A stretch of DNA of 64,000 nt. Origin: Comamonas_C sp026954015 (GTDB taxonomy: Bacteria > Pseudomonadota > Gammaproteobacteria > Burkholderiales > Burkholderiaceae_C). Location of the stretch: contig JAPSFS010000002.1 of assembly GCA_035063785.1 (NCBI GenBank), positions 186,001 through 250,000 on the forward strand. Direction: 5' to 3'. Position numbers and translations under genes: made by a program. The first letter of the stretch is position 1, and every line of letters begins with the position of its first letter. Shown one piece after another: positions 8,323 to 16,451 of this stretch. The notes under the pieces were generated by a model. The model made no database searches, was not told where the DNA came from, and saw nothing but the letters and a program-made list of their open reading frames with translations.

Positions 8323-9276
8323 GTGACCACTGCACCTGAAGGCCTGCGGCGTCGACGCGTCGGCTTCTGGCTGGGCGTGTTCGGCATGGTGCTGTTTTCG
8401 GTCACCGTGCCGGCGACGCGCCTTGCCACCGGGTCGGACGCCGATCCGCAGCTTTCCCCCTGGTTTGTTACCGCAGCGCGTGCGGCGATCGCTGGCGTGC
8501 TTTCCGCGGTGTTCCTGCTGTGGACGCGCTCGCCATGGCCGGCGCGGCCGCTCTGGCGTCCGCTGCTGCTGGCGGTGGCGGGCAACGTCATTGGCTGGCC
8601 GTTGCTCGCGGCGCTGGCGCTGCGCAGCGTCACGGCCGTGCATGCCGCCGTGATCGTGGCGGTCATTCCGCTCATGACGGCGGTGATGGCGGCGCTGGTG
8701 CTGCGCGAACGCGAGCGCCTGGGTTTCTGGTTGTGCGCGGTGCTGGGCGCGGCGCTGGTGGTGGCGTTTTCACTGCTGCGCACGCGCGATGCCGGCGGGT
8801 TCGGTTTTTCGCACGCGGACCTGCTGCTGGGCGGCGCGGTGCTCGCGACCGCGGTCGGGTACGTCTACGGCGCGCAGGTCACGCCCGTGCTGGGCGCGGA
8901 GCGCGTGATCTGCTGGATGTGTGCGGCGGCGCTGCCGGCTTCGCTGCCGCTGGCGCTCTGGCTCTGGCCCGATGCAGCGCAAGTGCACGACGTGCGCTGG
9001 GCGAGTTGGGCCGGGCTCGCCTACGTGGGCGCGGTATCGATGTGGTCCGGGTTTTTCGCGTGGTTTCGCGGCCTGCAGTGGGGCGGTACGCTGCGTGTGA
9101 GCCAGGTGCTGCTGCTGCAGCCGTTCTTTGCCATGCTGTTTGCCGTGCCGCTGCTCGGTGAACGCATCGACGCGATGTCGCTCGGCTTTGCGTTCGCGGT
9201 GGTGGCGGTGGTGTTCGCGGGGCGCCGGCTTTCCGCTCCGGTGGCGAGCGCGCCGCCACCGGAGGGGCCGCGATAG
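8323..9276 (+). CDS. EamA/DMT family transporter
   Basis: A 317-residue integral membrane protein with about ten hydrophobic segments in two EamA-like halves (around 17-150 and 165-300) and a positively charged N-terminal RRRR. The GTG at 8323 is used because no ATG precedes the first membrane segment. DMT proteins mostly export metabolites or amino acids. Position at the end of the aromatic-CoA cluster hints at export of an aromatic compound or amino acid, but the substrate is unknown. It converges with the ABC ATPase gene, 3 bases apart. Confidence 0.8.
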   Translation: MTTAPEGLRRRRVGFWLGVFGMVLFSVTVPATRLATGSDADPQLSPWFVTAARAAIAGVLSAVFLLWTRSPWPARPLWRPLLLAVAGNVIGWPLLAALALRSVTAVHAAVIVAVIPLMTAVMAALVLRERERLGFWLCAVLGAALVVAFSLLRTRDAGGFGFSHADLLLGGAVLATAVGYVYGAQVTPVLGAERVICWMCAAALPASLPLALWLWPDAAQVHDVRWASWAGLAYVGAVSMWSGFFAWFRGLQWGGTLRVSQVLLLQPFFAMLFAVPLLGERIDAMSLGFAFAVVAVVFAGRRLSAPVASAPPPEGPR

Positions 9277-9279
9277 CGC

Positions 9280-10074
9280 TCAGCCAAGCAGCAGCGCGTC
9301 GTCCGAGAGCTGTTCGCCGCGTACCTTCTCGAACATCTTGAGCAGGTCGGGCACGTCCAGGCGCGAGCGCTCCTCCCCCGACACGTCGAGCACGACCTGC
9401 CCCTGGTGCAGCATCACGGTGCGTTCGCCCACGTCCAGTGCCTGGCGCATGCTGTGCGTGACCATCATCGTCGTGAGCTTGTTTTCCGAGACGATGCGGC
9501 AGGTGAGCTGCAGCACGAAGTCGGCGGTGCGCGGATCGAGCGCCGCCGTGTGCTCGTCCAGCAGCAGGATGCGCGAGGGTTGCAGCGCCGCCATGAGCAG
9601 GCTCACGGCCTGGCGCTGGCCGCCCGAGAGCAGGCCGATGCGGTCGGTGAGCCGGTTTTCCAGCCCGAGGCCGAGCGTGGACAGGCGTTCGCGGAACATC
9701 GCGCGCTCGGAAGCCTTGACCGCTCCGCGCAGCCCGCGGCGGGTGCCGCGCTGCTGCGCCAGCGCCATGTTTTCCTCGATCGTGAGGTCTTCGCAGGTGC
9801 CGGCCATCGGGTCCTGGAACACGCGCGAGACGCGCTGCGCGCGGGTCCACACCGGCTCACGCGTGACATCCAGCCCATCGATGGAAATGGTGCCGGAATC
9901 GACGCCGATACCGCCGGAAATCGCGTTCAGGAAGGTCGATTTGCCTGCTCCGTTGGAGCCGATGACGGTGACGAATTGGCCCGACGGGATTTCCAGCGTC
10001 ATCCCGCGCAGCGCCTTGGTCTCGATCGGCGTGCCGGGGTTGAACGTGATGAAGAGTTCTTGCGCATTCAGCAT
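9280..10074 (-). CDS. ABC transporter ATP-binding protein (TrpZ-like)
   Basis: A 264-residue ABC ATPase: Walker A GSNGAGKST at 39-47, signature LLSGGQRQA, Walker B ILLLDEHTAALDP, then a switch-region VTHSMRQAL. DEHTAALD with His instead of the common Pro is a feature of this branch, whose streptococcal members are called TrpZ. It powers import together with the permease (gap 15 bases) and binding protein upstream on the same strand. It is the last gene of that operon. Confidence 0.85.
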   Translation of the reverse strand: MLNAQELFITFNPGTPIETKALRGMTLEIPSGQFVTVIGSNGAGKSTFLNAISGGIGVDSGTISIDGLDVTREPVWTRAQRVSRVFQDPMAGTCEDLTIEENMALAQQRGTRRGLRGAVKASERAMFRERLSTLGLGLENRLTDRIGLLSGGQRQAVSLLMAALQPSRILLLDEHTAALDPRTADFVLQLTCRIVSENKLTTMMVTHSMRQALDVGERTVMLHQGQVVLDVSGEERSRLDVPDLLKMFEKVRGEQLSDDALLLG

Positions 10075-10089
10075 GGTGTCGTCCCTCCG

Positions 10090-10998
10090 TCACAGGCTCT
10101 TGGGCGCATCGGGCAGCCGCTTGTGCTGCAGCATGCGCTTGAGGTTCGGGACCACGAGGGCGATCGTCACGAGGATGGCGGTCACGAGGTTGAGGTCCTG
10201 CGCCTTCAGGCCGATGAAATCGCTGTTGAGCGCGATCGCGATGAAGAAGCGGTAGACGATCGCTCCGATGATCGCGGCCAGCGTCGCAAGCACCAGTTTG
10301 CGCGAAGGCAGGATGGCCTCGCCGACGATCACCGCGGCCAGGCCGATCACGATCGTGCCTATGCCCATCGAGATATCCGCGCCACCCTGGGTCTGCGCGA
10401 ACAGCGCTCCCGCGAGCCCGACAAGCGCGTTGGAGATCGCCATGCCGAGCAGCACCATCGCGCCGGTGTTGATGCCCTGCGCGCGCGCCATGCGCGCGTT
10501 GGAGCCGGTGGCGCGGATCGCGAGGCCCTTCTCGGTCGAGAAGAACCAGTCGGTCGCGACCTTGGCCACGATGACGAAGATGAGCAGCAGCATGGGGCGC
10601 GACCAGTAGTCTTCGAGACCCTCGGGTTGCAGCAGCGTGAACATCGTCGGGTCGTTGATCAGCGGCACGTTCGGGCCACCCATCACGCGCAGGTTGACCG
10701 AGAACAGCGCGATCATCATCAGGATGCTGGCGAGCAGGTCCATGATTTTCAGGCGCACGTTGAGCCAGCCGGTGATGTAGCCCGCGACCGCGCCGGCAAG
10801 CGTTGCCGCGACCGTTGCGAGGTAGGGGCTGTAGCCGTTGTGGATCAGGACGGCGCAGACGGCGCCGCCAAGCGGAAAGCTGCCGTCGACCGTCAGGTCG
10901 GGAAAGCGCAGCAGGCGAAACGAGATATAGACGCCGAGCGCGACCAGGGCAAAGATCAGCCCGATCTCGACGGCTCCGAGAAACGAGAACAGCGACAT
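10090..10998 (-). CDS. ABC transporter permease (TrpY-like, branched-chain-type fold)
   Basis: A 302-residue membrane protein with about eight hydrophobic segments, including FALVALGVYISFRLLRFPDLTVDGSF near the N terminus (split here: FALVALGVYISF then RLLRFPDLTVDGSF), which is characteristic of the LivH/BMP-type permease branch paired with ABC_sub_bind receptors. It forms the membrane channel of the importer. Its expression is separated from the binding-protein gene by the hairpin at 11011-11045, so it is probably made in smaller amounts than the receptor. Confidence 0.85.
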   Translation of the reverse strand: MSLFSFLGAVEIGLIFALVALGVYISFRLLRFPDLTVDGSFPLGGAVCAVLIHNGYSPYLATVAATLAGAVAGYITGWLNVRLKIMDLLASILMMIALFSVNLRVMGGPNVPLINDPTMFTLLQPEGLEDYWSRPMLLLIFVIVAKVATDWFFSTEKGLAIRATGSNARMARAQGINTGAMVLLGMAISNALVGLAGALFAQTQGGADISMGIGTIVIGLAAVIVGEAILPSRKLVLATLAAIIGAIVYRFFIAIALNSDFIGLKAQDLNLVTAILVTIALVVPNLKRMLQHKRLPDAPKSL

Positions 10999-11010
10999 GG
11001 CGTTTCCTCA

Positions 11011-11045
11011 AGAAAAAACAGGAAACGTGGCGTCACGTTTCCTGT
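11011..11045 (-). terminator. Intercistronic intrinsic terminator/attenuator
   Basis: A perfect 12-bp inverted repeat (arms 11018-11029 and 11034-11045, 4-base loop) is followed on the minus strand by TTTTTTCT. It lies between the receptor stop (11077) and the permease start (10998), so it should end most transcripts after the receptor and let some through. Confidence 0.8.
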
Positions 11046-11076
11046 GTCTGGATGGAGCGGCAGGAGCCCGGACGGG

Positions 11077-12042
11077 TTACTTGACCACGACGGCTGCCGA
11101 TTTGATGAGGTCTTCGGAGAGCTTCACACCTTGCTTCTCGGCCGCGCCCGGGTTGACGTACAGCTCGAGCTTGGTGCTGGTTTCGGGCTTGATGTCGCCC
11201 GGTTTTTCACCCTTGAGGATGCGCGCCACCATGCGGCCCGTCTGTTCGCCCAGGTCGCGGTAGTTCACCCCGATGGCGGCGATGGCGCCGCGCTTGACGC
11301 TGTCGGAGTCGGCCGCCACCAGGGGAATCTTGGCTTCCTGGGCCACTTTCACCATGGATTCGTACGCGGACACGACGTTGTTGTCGGTGCTGTTGTAGAA
11401 CACGTCCACCTTGCCCACGAGGCTGCGTGCAGCGCTGCTGACGTCGACCGAGCGCGGCGCGGAGGCCTCGATCAGCTCCATGCCCATCTTGGGCAGCAGT
11501 TCGCGCAGTTCCTTGACGACGACCACCGAGTTGGCCTCACCGGGGTTGTAGACCATGCCCACGCGCTTGGCGTTGGGCACGACCTTCTTGACGAGTTCCA
11601 TCTGCTTGTCCATCGCCAGCAGGTCGGACACGCCGGTCACGTTGGTGTGCGAGGCATCCCAGCTCGGCGTGAGCTTGGCGGCGACCGGGTCGGTGACCGC
11701 GGAGAACACGACCGGCACGGTCTTGGTTGCGGCCACCACGGCCTGCGCGGACGGCGTGGCGATGGCGATGATCACGTCCACCTTGTCGCCGATGAACTTG
11801 CGCGCGATCTGCGCAGCGGTGCCGGTGTTGCCTTGCGCGCTCTGGTACTGCCACTTGAGGTTCTTGCCTTCCTCGAAACCGGCGGCCTTGAGCGCGTCCT
11901 TGGCGCCGTCACGGACGGCGTCGAGCGCGGGGTGTTCAACGATGGCGGTGACGGCCACCGATTTCTCCTGTGCGCTGGCCGGGGCGATGGTGGCGAGCGC
12001 CAGCGTGAGTGCTCCCAAGGTCATCCAGGGCAATTGCTTCAT
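11077..12042 (-). CDS. ABC transporter substrate-binding protein (ABC_sub_bind, TrpX-like)
   Basis: A 321-residue periplasmic receptor. The start at 12042 has AAGGAG upstream and gives a clear signal peptide: MKQLPW, a hydrophobic stretch, and cleavage after ASA near residue 24. VTAIVEHPALDAVRDG and IIAIATPSAQAV match the ABC_sub_bind family. Streptococcal TrpX of this family binds aromatic amino acids, so tryptophan or a related aromatic is a reasonable guess here, supported by the nearby arylformamidase-like and anthranilate genes. It is the first gene of the operon and the most expressed one if the downstream terminator works. Confidence 0.82.
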   Translation of the reverse strand: MKQLPWMTLGALTLALATIAPASAQEKSVAVTAIVEHPALDAVRDGAKDALKAAGFEEGKNLKWQYQSAQGNTGTAAQIARKFIGDKVDVIIAIATPSAQAVVAATKTVPVVFSAVTDPVAAKLTPSWDASHTNVTGVSDLLAMDKQMELVKKVVPNAKRVGMVYNPGEANSVVVVKELRELLPKMGMELIEASAPRSVDVSSAARSLVGKVDVFYNSTDNNVVSAYESMVKVAQEAKIPLVAADSDSVKRGAIAAIGVNYRDLGEQTGRMVARILKGEKPGDIKPETSTKLELYVNPGAAEKQGVKLSEDLIKSAAVVVK

Positions 12043-12141
12043 AGGGGGTCTCCTTGTCGGAAATTTGATGGTGACATTGCAGCGCCGCGGGAGTGTTCCG
12101 CGGGGCGCCGTGGCGCGAGTGTACGTCAGCCGCCCCACGCA

Positions 12142-12164
12142 AAACGCCCCTCATCGGGGCGTTT
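12142..12164 (-). terminator. Terminator after the ETF-QO gene
   Basis: AAACGCCCC and GGGGCGTTT form a 9-bp stem with a 5-base loop, followed on the minus strand by TTTTGCG. It lies 33-55 bases beyond the ETF-QO stop codon and upstream of the receptor gene. Confidence 0.75.
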
Positions 12165-12196
12165 CAGGGAATACCCTTGTCGGGTATGTCCCGAAT

Positions 12197-13891
12197 CTAC
12201 ATCGATGTGTAGTTCGGCCCGCCCCCGCCTTCGGGCGTGACCCAGACGATGTTCTGCGTCGGATCCTTGATGTCGCAGGTTTTGCAGTGCACGCAGTTTT
12301 GCGCGTTGATCTGCAGGCGCTTGCCGCCCGCGCCGTCGTCGACGAACTCGTAGACGCCGGCTGGGCAGTAGCGCGATTCGGGGCCGGCAAATTTGGCCAG
12401 GTTCACGTTCACCGGTACCGATGCGTCCTTGAGCGTGAGGTGCGAAGGCTGGTTTTCTTCGTGGTTGGTGTTGCTGATGAAGACGCTGGAGAGGCGGTCG
12501 AACGTGAGCTTGCCGTCGGGCTTGGGGTAATCGATGGGTTCGCACTCGCTCGCTGGCTTGAGGTAGGCGTAGTCGGGCTTGGTGCGGTGCAGCGTCCAGG
12601 GGAAGTGGCCGCGCAGCACGAACTGCTCAAAGCCGTTCATCAGCGTGCCCACAGACAGGCCCCAGCGGAACCAGTTCTTGAAGTTGCGATCTTTTTGCAG
12701 CTCGGTGTAGAGCCAGCTGTTTTCAAACGCCGCTGGAAAGGCGGTGAGCTCGTCGTGGCGGCGTCCGGCCACGATGGCTTCGAACGCCGCATCGGCCGCG
12801 AGCATGCCGGTCTTGATCGCCGAGTGGCTGCCCTTGATGCGACTGACGTTCAGGAACCCCGCGTCGCAGCCGATCAGCGCGCCGCCAGGAAAGACGAACT
12901 TGGGCAGCGAGTTGATGCCACTGGCGTTGATCGCGCGCGCGCCGTATTCCAGGCGCTTGGCGGTGATTTCGCCCTTGGCGTTCTCGAAGTACCAGCGGAT
13001 GTTGGGGTGCGTCTTCCAGCGCTGGAATTCCTCGAACGGACTGAGATAGGGGTTGGTGTAGTTCAGGCCCGTAACGAAACCCAGCGCCACGCGGTTGCCG
13101 TCCAGGTGGTACATGAAGCCGCCGCCGTAGGTGCTCGGGTCCATGGGCCAGCCGGCGGTGTGCATCACGAAGCCCGGCGTGTGGCGCGCGGGGTCGATCT
13201 CCCAGAGTTCCTTCACGCCCAGGCCCCAGGCCTGCGGGTCGCGTCCCTGGTCGAGCTGGTAGCGTGCGATCACCTGCTTGCCCAGGTGGCCGCGCGCGCC
13301 CTCGGCGAAGATGGTGTATTTGCCGAGCAGCTCCATGCCGATCTGGAAGTTCTCGGTGGGCTCGCCGTCCTTGCCCAGTCCCATGTTGCCCGTGGCCACG
13401 CCCTTGACGGCGCCGCCCTCGTCGTAGAGTACTTCGGCCGCGGCAAAGCCCGGAAAGATTTCCACGCCCAGCGCCTCAGCCTGGCCGGCCAGCCACTTGG
13501 TGACCTGGCCCAGGCTGACGATGTAGTTGCCGTGGTTGTGCGCGAACGGCGGCAGAAAGAGGTTGGGAATGCGAAACGACCCGCCCTCGCCGCCAAGAAA
13601 GACATAGGCGTCTTCGGTCACGGGCTGGTTCAGCGGCGCGCCCTTGGCTTTCCAGTCGGGGATGAGTTCGTTGAGCGCGCGCGGGTCGACGATGGCGCCC
13701 GAGAGGATGTGTGCGCCCGGCTCCGAGCCTTTTTCGAGCACGACGACGGAAATTTCCTTGTGGTGCGCTGCCGCCTGCTGCTTGAGCCGGATCGCGGTGG
13801 CCAGGCCCCCGGGGCCGGCACCGACGATCACCACGTCGTACTCCATGGACTCGCGGGGGCCGTAGGTGCTCAGGATTTCGTCGTTCGTCAT
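12197..13891 (-). CDS. Electron-transfer flavoprotein-ubiquinone oxidoreductase
   Basis: A 564-residue ETF-QO. It begins with an FAD-binding GAGPGGL (24-30) and ends with a ferredoxin-like 4Fe-4S region: CPAGVYEF followed by NCVHCKTCDIKDP. It moves electrons from ETF, reduced by acyl-CoA dehydrogenases, into the quinone pool at the membrane. ATG 13891 gives the usual short lead before MEYDVVIVGAG; a further upstream in-frame ATG is possible. Three acyl-CoA dehydrogenases in the window would use it. It is transcribed in the same direction as the dehydrogenase gene upstream, 81 bases away. Confidence 0.95.
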   Translation of the reverse strand: MTNDEILSTYGPRESMEYDVVIVGAGPGGLATAIRLKQQAAAHHKEISVVVLEKGSEPGAHILSGAIVDPRALNELIPDWKAKGAPLNQPVTEDAYVFLGGEGGSFRIPNLFLPPFAHNHGNYIVSLGQVTKWLAGQAEALGVEIFPGFAAAEVLYDEGGAVKGVATGNMGLGKDGEPTENFQIGMELLGKYTIFAEGARGHLGKQVIARYQLDQGRDPQAWGLGVKELWEIDPARHTPGFVMHTAGWPMDPSTYGGGFMYHLDGNRVALGFVTGLNYTNPYLSPFEEFQRWKTHPNIRWYFENAKGEITAKRLEYGARAINASGINSLPKFVFPGGALIGCDAGFLNVSRIKGSHSAIKTGMLAADAAFEAIVAGRRHDELTAFPAAFENSWLYTELQKDRNFKNWFRWGLSVGTLMNGFEQFVLRGHFPWTLHRTKPDYAYLKPASECEPIDYPKPDGKLTFDRLSSVFISNTNHEENQPSHLTLKDASVPVNVNLAKFAGPESRYCPAGVYEFVDDGAGGKRLQINAQNCVHCKTCDIKDPTQNIVWVTPEGGGGPNYTSM

Positions 13892-13972
13892 GGGGTTCTC
13901 ACACTGGGGCAGGGCGCTGGCGATTGTATGCATCGGGGGTGGCGCTCCGGCAGTGGCCGCGCCCGGTGTGCG

Positions 13973-15223
13973 TCATCCCGGGCGGGGTGCCTGGGCATGT
14001 TTGCCCAGCTCCCATTTGGCGATGGCGTTGCGGTGCACTTCGTCGGGGCCGTCGGCGAAGCGCAGCGTGCGCGCGTTGGCGTAGGCGTAGGCGAGCGGGA
14101 AGTCGTCGCTCACGCCGCCGCCGCCGTGCGCCTGGATGGCCCAGTCGATCACCTGGCAGGCCATGCTGGGGGCGACGACCTTGATCATGGCGATCTCGGT
14201 GCGCGCGACCTTGTTGCCGACGGTGTCCATCATCCACGCGGCCTTGAGCGTGAGCAGGCGCGCCATGTCGATCCTGCAGCGTGCCTCGGCGATGCGCTCC
14301 TGCGTCACGGTCTGCTGCGCGATGGTCTTGCCGAAGGCCACGCGGCTGCTGGCGCGCTGGCACATGAGTTCGAGCGCGCGCTCGGCCTGGCCGATCAGGC
14401 GCATGCAATGGTGGATGCGCCCCGGGCCCAGGCGCCCCTGCGCGATCTCGAAGCCGCGGCCTTCACCGAGCAGGATGTTGTCCACGGGCACGCGCACGTG
14501 GTCAAACAGCACTTCGGCATGGCCGTGGGGCGCGTCGTCGTAGCCGAAGACGTTGAGGTTGCGCAAGATGGTGATGCCCGGGGTGTCGGCGGGCACGACG
14601 ATCATGCTCTGCTGCGAGTGTTTGGCGGCCTCGGAGTCGGTCTTGCCCATGGTGATGAAGACCTTGCAGCGCGGGTCGCCCGCGCCGCTGGTCCACCACT
14701 TGCGGCCGGTGATGACGTAGTCGCCGCCGTCGCGCTCGATGCGGGTCTGGATGTTGGTGGCGTCGCTGGAGGCCACTTCGGGCTCGGTCATGGCGAAGCC
14801 CGAGCGGATGCGGCCTTCGAGCAGGGGCTTGAGCCATTCGGCCTTGATGGCCTCGCTGCCGTAGCGCGCGATGGTTTCCATGTTGCCGGTGTCGGGCGCC
14901 GAACAGTTGAAGACTTCGCTAGCCCAGAGCACGCGGCCCATGATTTCGGCCAGGGGCGCGTATTCGAGGTTGGTCAGGCCCGCGCCGTGGTAGCCCGAAG
15001 CCTGCGCGGTATCGACCGGCAGGAAGAGGTTCCACAGGCCCGCGGCCTGCGCCTTGGGCTTGAGGTTTTCTATGGTCTTGAGCGGTGTCCAGCGCCTGCC
15101 GGCGGTGGTGTTGGCGGCGAGCTCCGCGGCGTGCGCCTTTTCGGCGGGGTAGATGTGCTCGTCCATGAACTGCGTGAGCTTCTCCTGCAGTTCACGGGTC
15201 TTGGGGGAATAGTCGAAGTCCAT
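13973..15223 (-). CDS. Acyl-CoA dehydrogenase, ACAD10/11-like (LvaC-like)
   Basis: A 416-residue dehydrogenase of the ACAD10/ACAD11 branch: ALTEPEVASSDATNIQ-type region (AMTEPEVASSDAT), VITGRKWWTSGAGDPRCK, and IDWAIQAHGGGGVSDD near the end. ATG 15223 follows a weak AGGA. The kinase-like gene directly upstream (28-base gap) corresponds to the N-terminal half of animal ACAD10/11, where both are fused. In Pseudomonas putida the separate pair LvaA/LvaC removes the hydroxyl of 4-hydroxyacyl-CoA through a 4-phosphoacyl-CoA. The same role is likely here; the chain length of the substrate is unknown. Confidence 0.85.
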   Translation of the reverse strand: MDFDYSPKTRELQEKLTQFMDEHIYPAEKAHAAELAANTTAGRRWTPLKTIENLKPKAQAAGLWNLFLPVDTAQASGYHGAGLTNLEYAPLAEIMGRVLWASEVFNCSAPDTGNMETIARYGSEAIKAEWLKPLLEGRIRSGFAMTEPEVASSDATNIQTRIERDGGDYVITGRKWWTSGAGDPRCKVFITMGKTDSEAAKHSQQSMIVVPADTPGITILRNLNVFGYDDAPHGHAEVLFDHVRVPVDNILLGEGRGFEIAQGRLGPGRIHHCMRLIGQAERALELMCQRASSRVAFGKTIAQQTVTQERIAEARCRIDMARLLTLKAAWMMDTVGNKVARTEIAMIKVVAPSMACQVIDWAIQAHGGGGVSDDFPLAYAYANARTLRFADGPDEVHRNAIAKWELGKHAQAPRPG

Positions 15224-15251
15224 CGGAGGTCCTTGAGACGGTGGGTACGGT

Positions 15252-16337
15252 TCAGCGGCGGTTGGCGAACGACCAGGCAAGCTCTGCCATCGGGCGGGCC
15301 TGCGCACCCGCGGCTCTGGCTTCACTGCTCGCGGCGGTGCCGGCCTCCACGCGCTTGGCGATGCCTTGCAGGATCGCGGCGATGCGAAACAGGTTGTAGG
15401 CGAGGTAGAAGTTCCAGTCGGCGTGCAGCGTTTCGGTGTCGGCGATGCCGGTGCGCGCGCAGTAGCGGTGGATGTACGTGCGCTCGTCCGGAATGCCCAG
15501 CTGCGCGAGATCGAGCCCCGCGATGCCGCGGCCGAGCTGCGCCGGGATGTGCCAGCTCATGCAGTGGTAGGCGAAGTCCGCGAGTGGGTGGCCGAGTGTG
15601 GAGAGCTCCCAGTCGAGCACGGCGATCACGCGCGGCTCGGTGGGGTGGAACATCAGGTTGTCGAGCCGGTAGTCGCCGTGCACGATGGCGACGCGGCTTG
15701 CGTCGCGCGCGCTCTCGGGCATGTGTGCGGGCAGCCAGTCCATCAGGCGGTCCATCTCGGCGATGGGCTGGGTCACGCTGGCGCGGTACTGCTTGCTCCA
15801 GCGGCCGATCTGGCGCTCGAAGTAGTTGCCGGGCTTGCCATAGCCCGCGAGCCCGCGCGCGGCACAGTCCACGCAGTGCAGCGCGGCGATGACGCGGTTC
15901 ATCTCGTCATAGACCGCGCCGCGCTCGGCCACGCTCATGCCGGGCAGGGCCTGGTCCCAGAGCACGCGCCCCTGCATGTGCTCCATGAGGTAGAAGGCGC
16001 GGCCGATGACGGATTCGTCCTCGCACAGCGCGAACATGCGCGGCACCGGCACATCGGTGCCCGCCAGGCCCTGCATCACGGCGTATTCGCGCTCGATCGC
16101 GTGCGCCGAGGGCAGGAGCCTGGCCACCGGCCCGGGCTTGGAGCGCATGACGTAGCGGCGCGCGGGCGTGGTGAGCAGGTAGGTGGGGTTGGACTGCCCG
16201 CCCTTGAAAAGCGCCACCTCAAGCGGCCCCGCAAAGCCGTCGATGTGCTGCGCGGCCCAGGCCGTGAGCGCGTCGGTGTCGAACGCGTGCTTGCCTGTTG
16301 CGGGGCGCGTGCCGATGAACTGGTCGTAGGATGCCAT
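15252..16337 (-). CDS. Phosphotransferase (APH-like) family protein, probable hydroxyacyl-CoA kinase
   Basis: A 361-residue kinase-like protein. Seen: nucleotide loop FKGGQSNPTY (44-53), Brenner motif HGDYRLDN (210-217) with catalytic Asp212 and Asn217, and metal-binding DWE at 232-234. It is of the type fused to acyl-CoA dehydrogenases in ACAD10/11 and separate in LvaA. It would phosphorylate the hydroxyl of a 4-hydroxyacyl-CoA before the partner dehydrogenase acts. It is not expected to give aminoglycoside resistance. The gene is followed 28 bases later by that dehydrogenase. Confidence 0.82.
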   Translation of the reverse strand: MASYDQFIGTRPATGKHAFDTDALTAWAAQHIDGFAGPLEVALFKGGQSNPTYLLTTPARRYVMRSKPGPVARLLPSAHAIEREYAVMQGLAGTDVPVPRMFALCEDESVIGRAFYLMEHMQGRVLWDQALPGMSVAERGAVYDEMNRVIAALHCVDCAARGLAGYGKPGNYFERQIGRWSKQYRASVTQPIAEMDRLMDWLPAHMPESARDASRVAIVHGDYRLDNLMFHPTEPRVIAVLDWELSTLGHPLADFAYHCMSWHIPAQLGRGIAGLDLAQLGIPDERTYIHRYCARTGIADTETLHADWNFYLAYNLFRIAAILQGIAKRVEAGTAASSEARAAGAQARPMAELAWSFANRR

Positions 16338-16355
16338 GGCCGGTATTTCAAAAAC

Positions 16356-16437
16356 AGGAGCTGCCAGCGCTTTCCAGCAGGTAATTTGCAGGACGTCTGT
16401 GTATCAAACGAAGGTATGGAAAGCGCGAGCAGCTCCT
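16356..16437. repeat. Long hairpin made of two opposed repeat arms
   Basis: Arms 16356-16376 and 16417-16437 are complementary at 19 of 21 positions (AGGAGCTGCCAGCGCTTTCC against GGAAAGCGCGAGCAGCTCCT) and enclose a 40-base loop. Each arm resembles one end of the dispersed repeat family. The + strand continues into a T run at 16437-16443 and the minus strand into TTTTTG. It can serve as a terminator between the Crp gene and the kinase gene. Confidence 0.7.
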
Positions 16438-16451
16438 TTTTTTGAGATGCG

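Noticed and set aside
11555..15892. Very long open frames antisense to real genes (also at 9406-12240, 20856-23579, 36189-39218, 56006-58978)
   Set aside because: They are rich in Arg, His, Gly and Val, have no domain motifs and lie opposite strongly supported genes. In GC-rich DNA the opposite strand commonly stays open.
15252..16337. Aminoglycoside resistance gene
   Set aside because: The fold is APH-like, but the protein belongs with the kinase halves of ACAD10/11 and is paired with the matching dehydrogenase.
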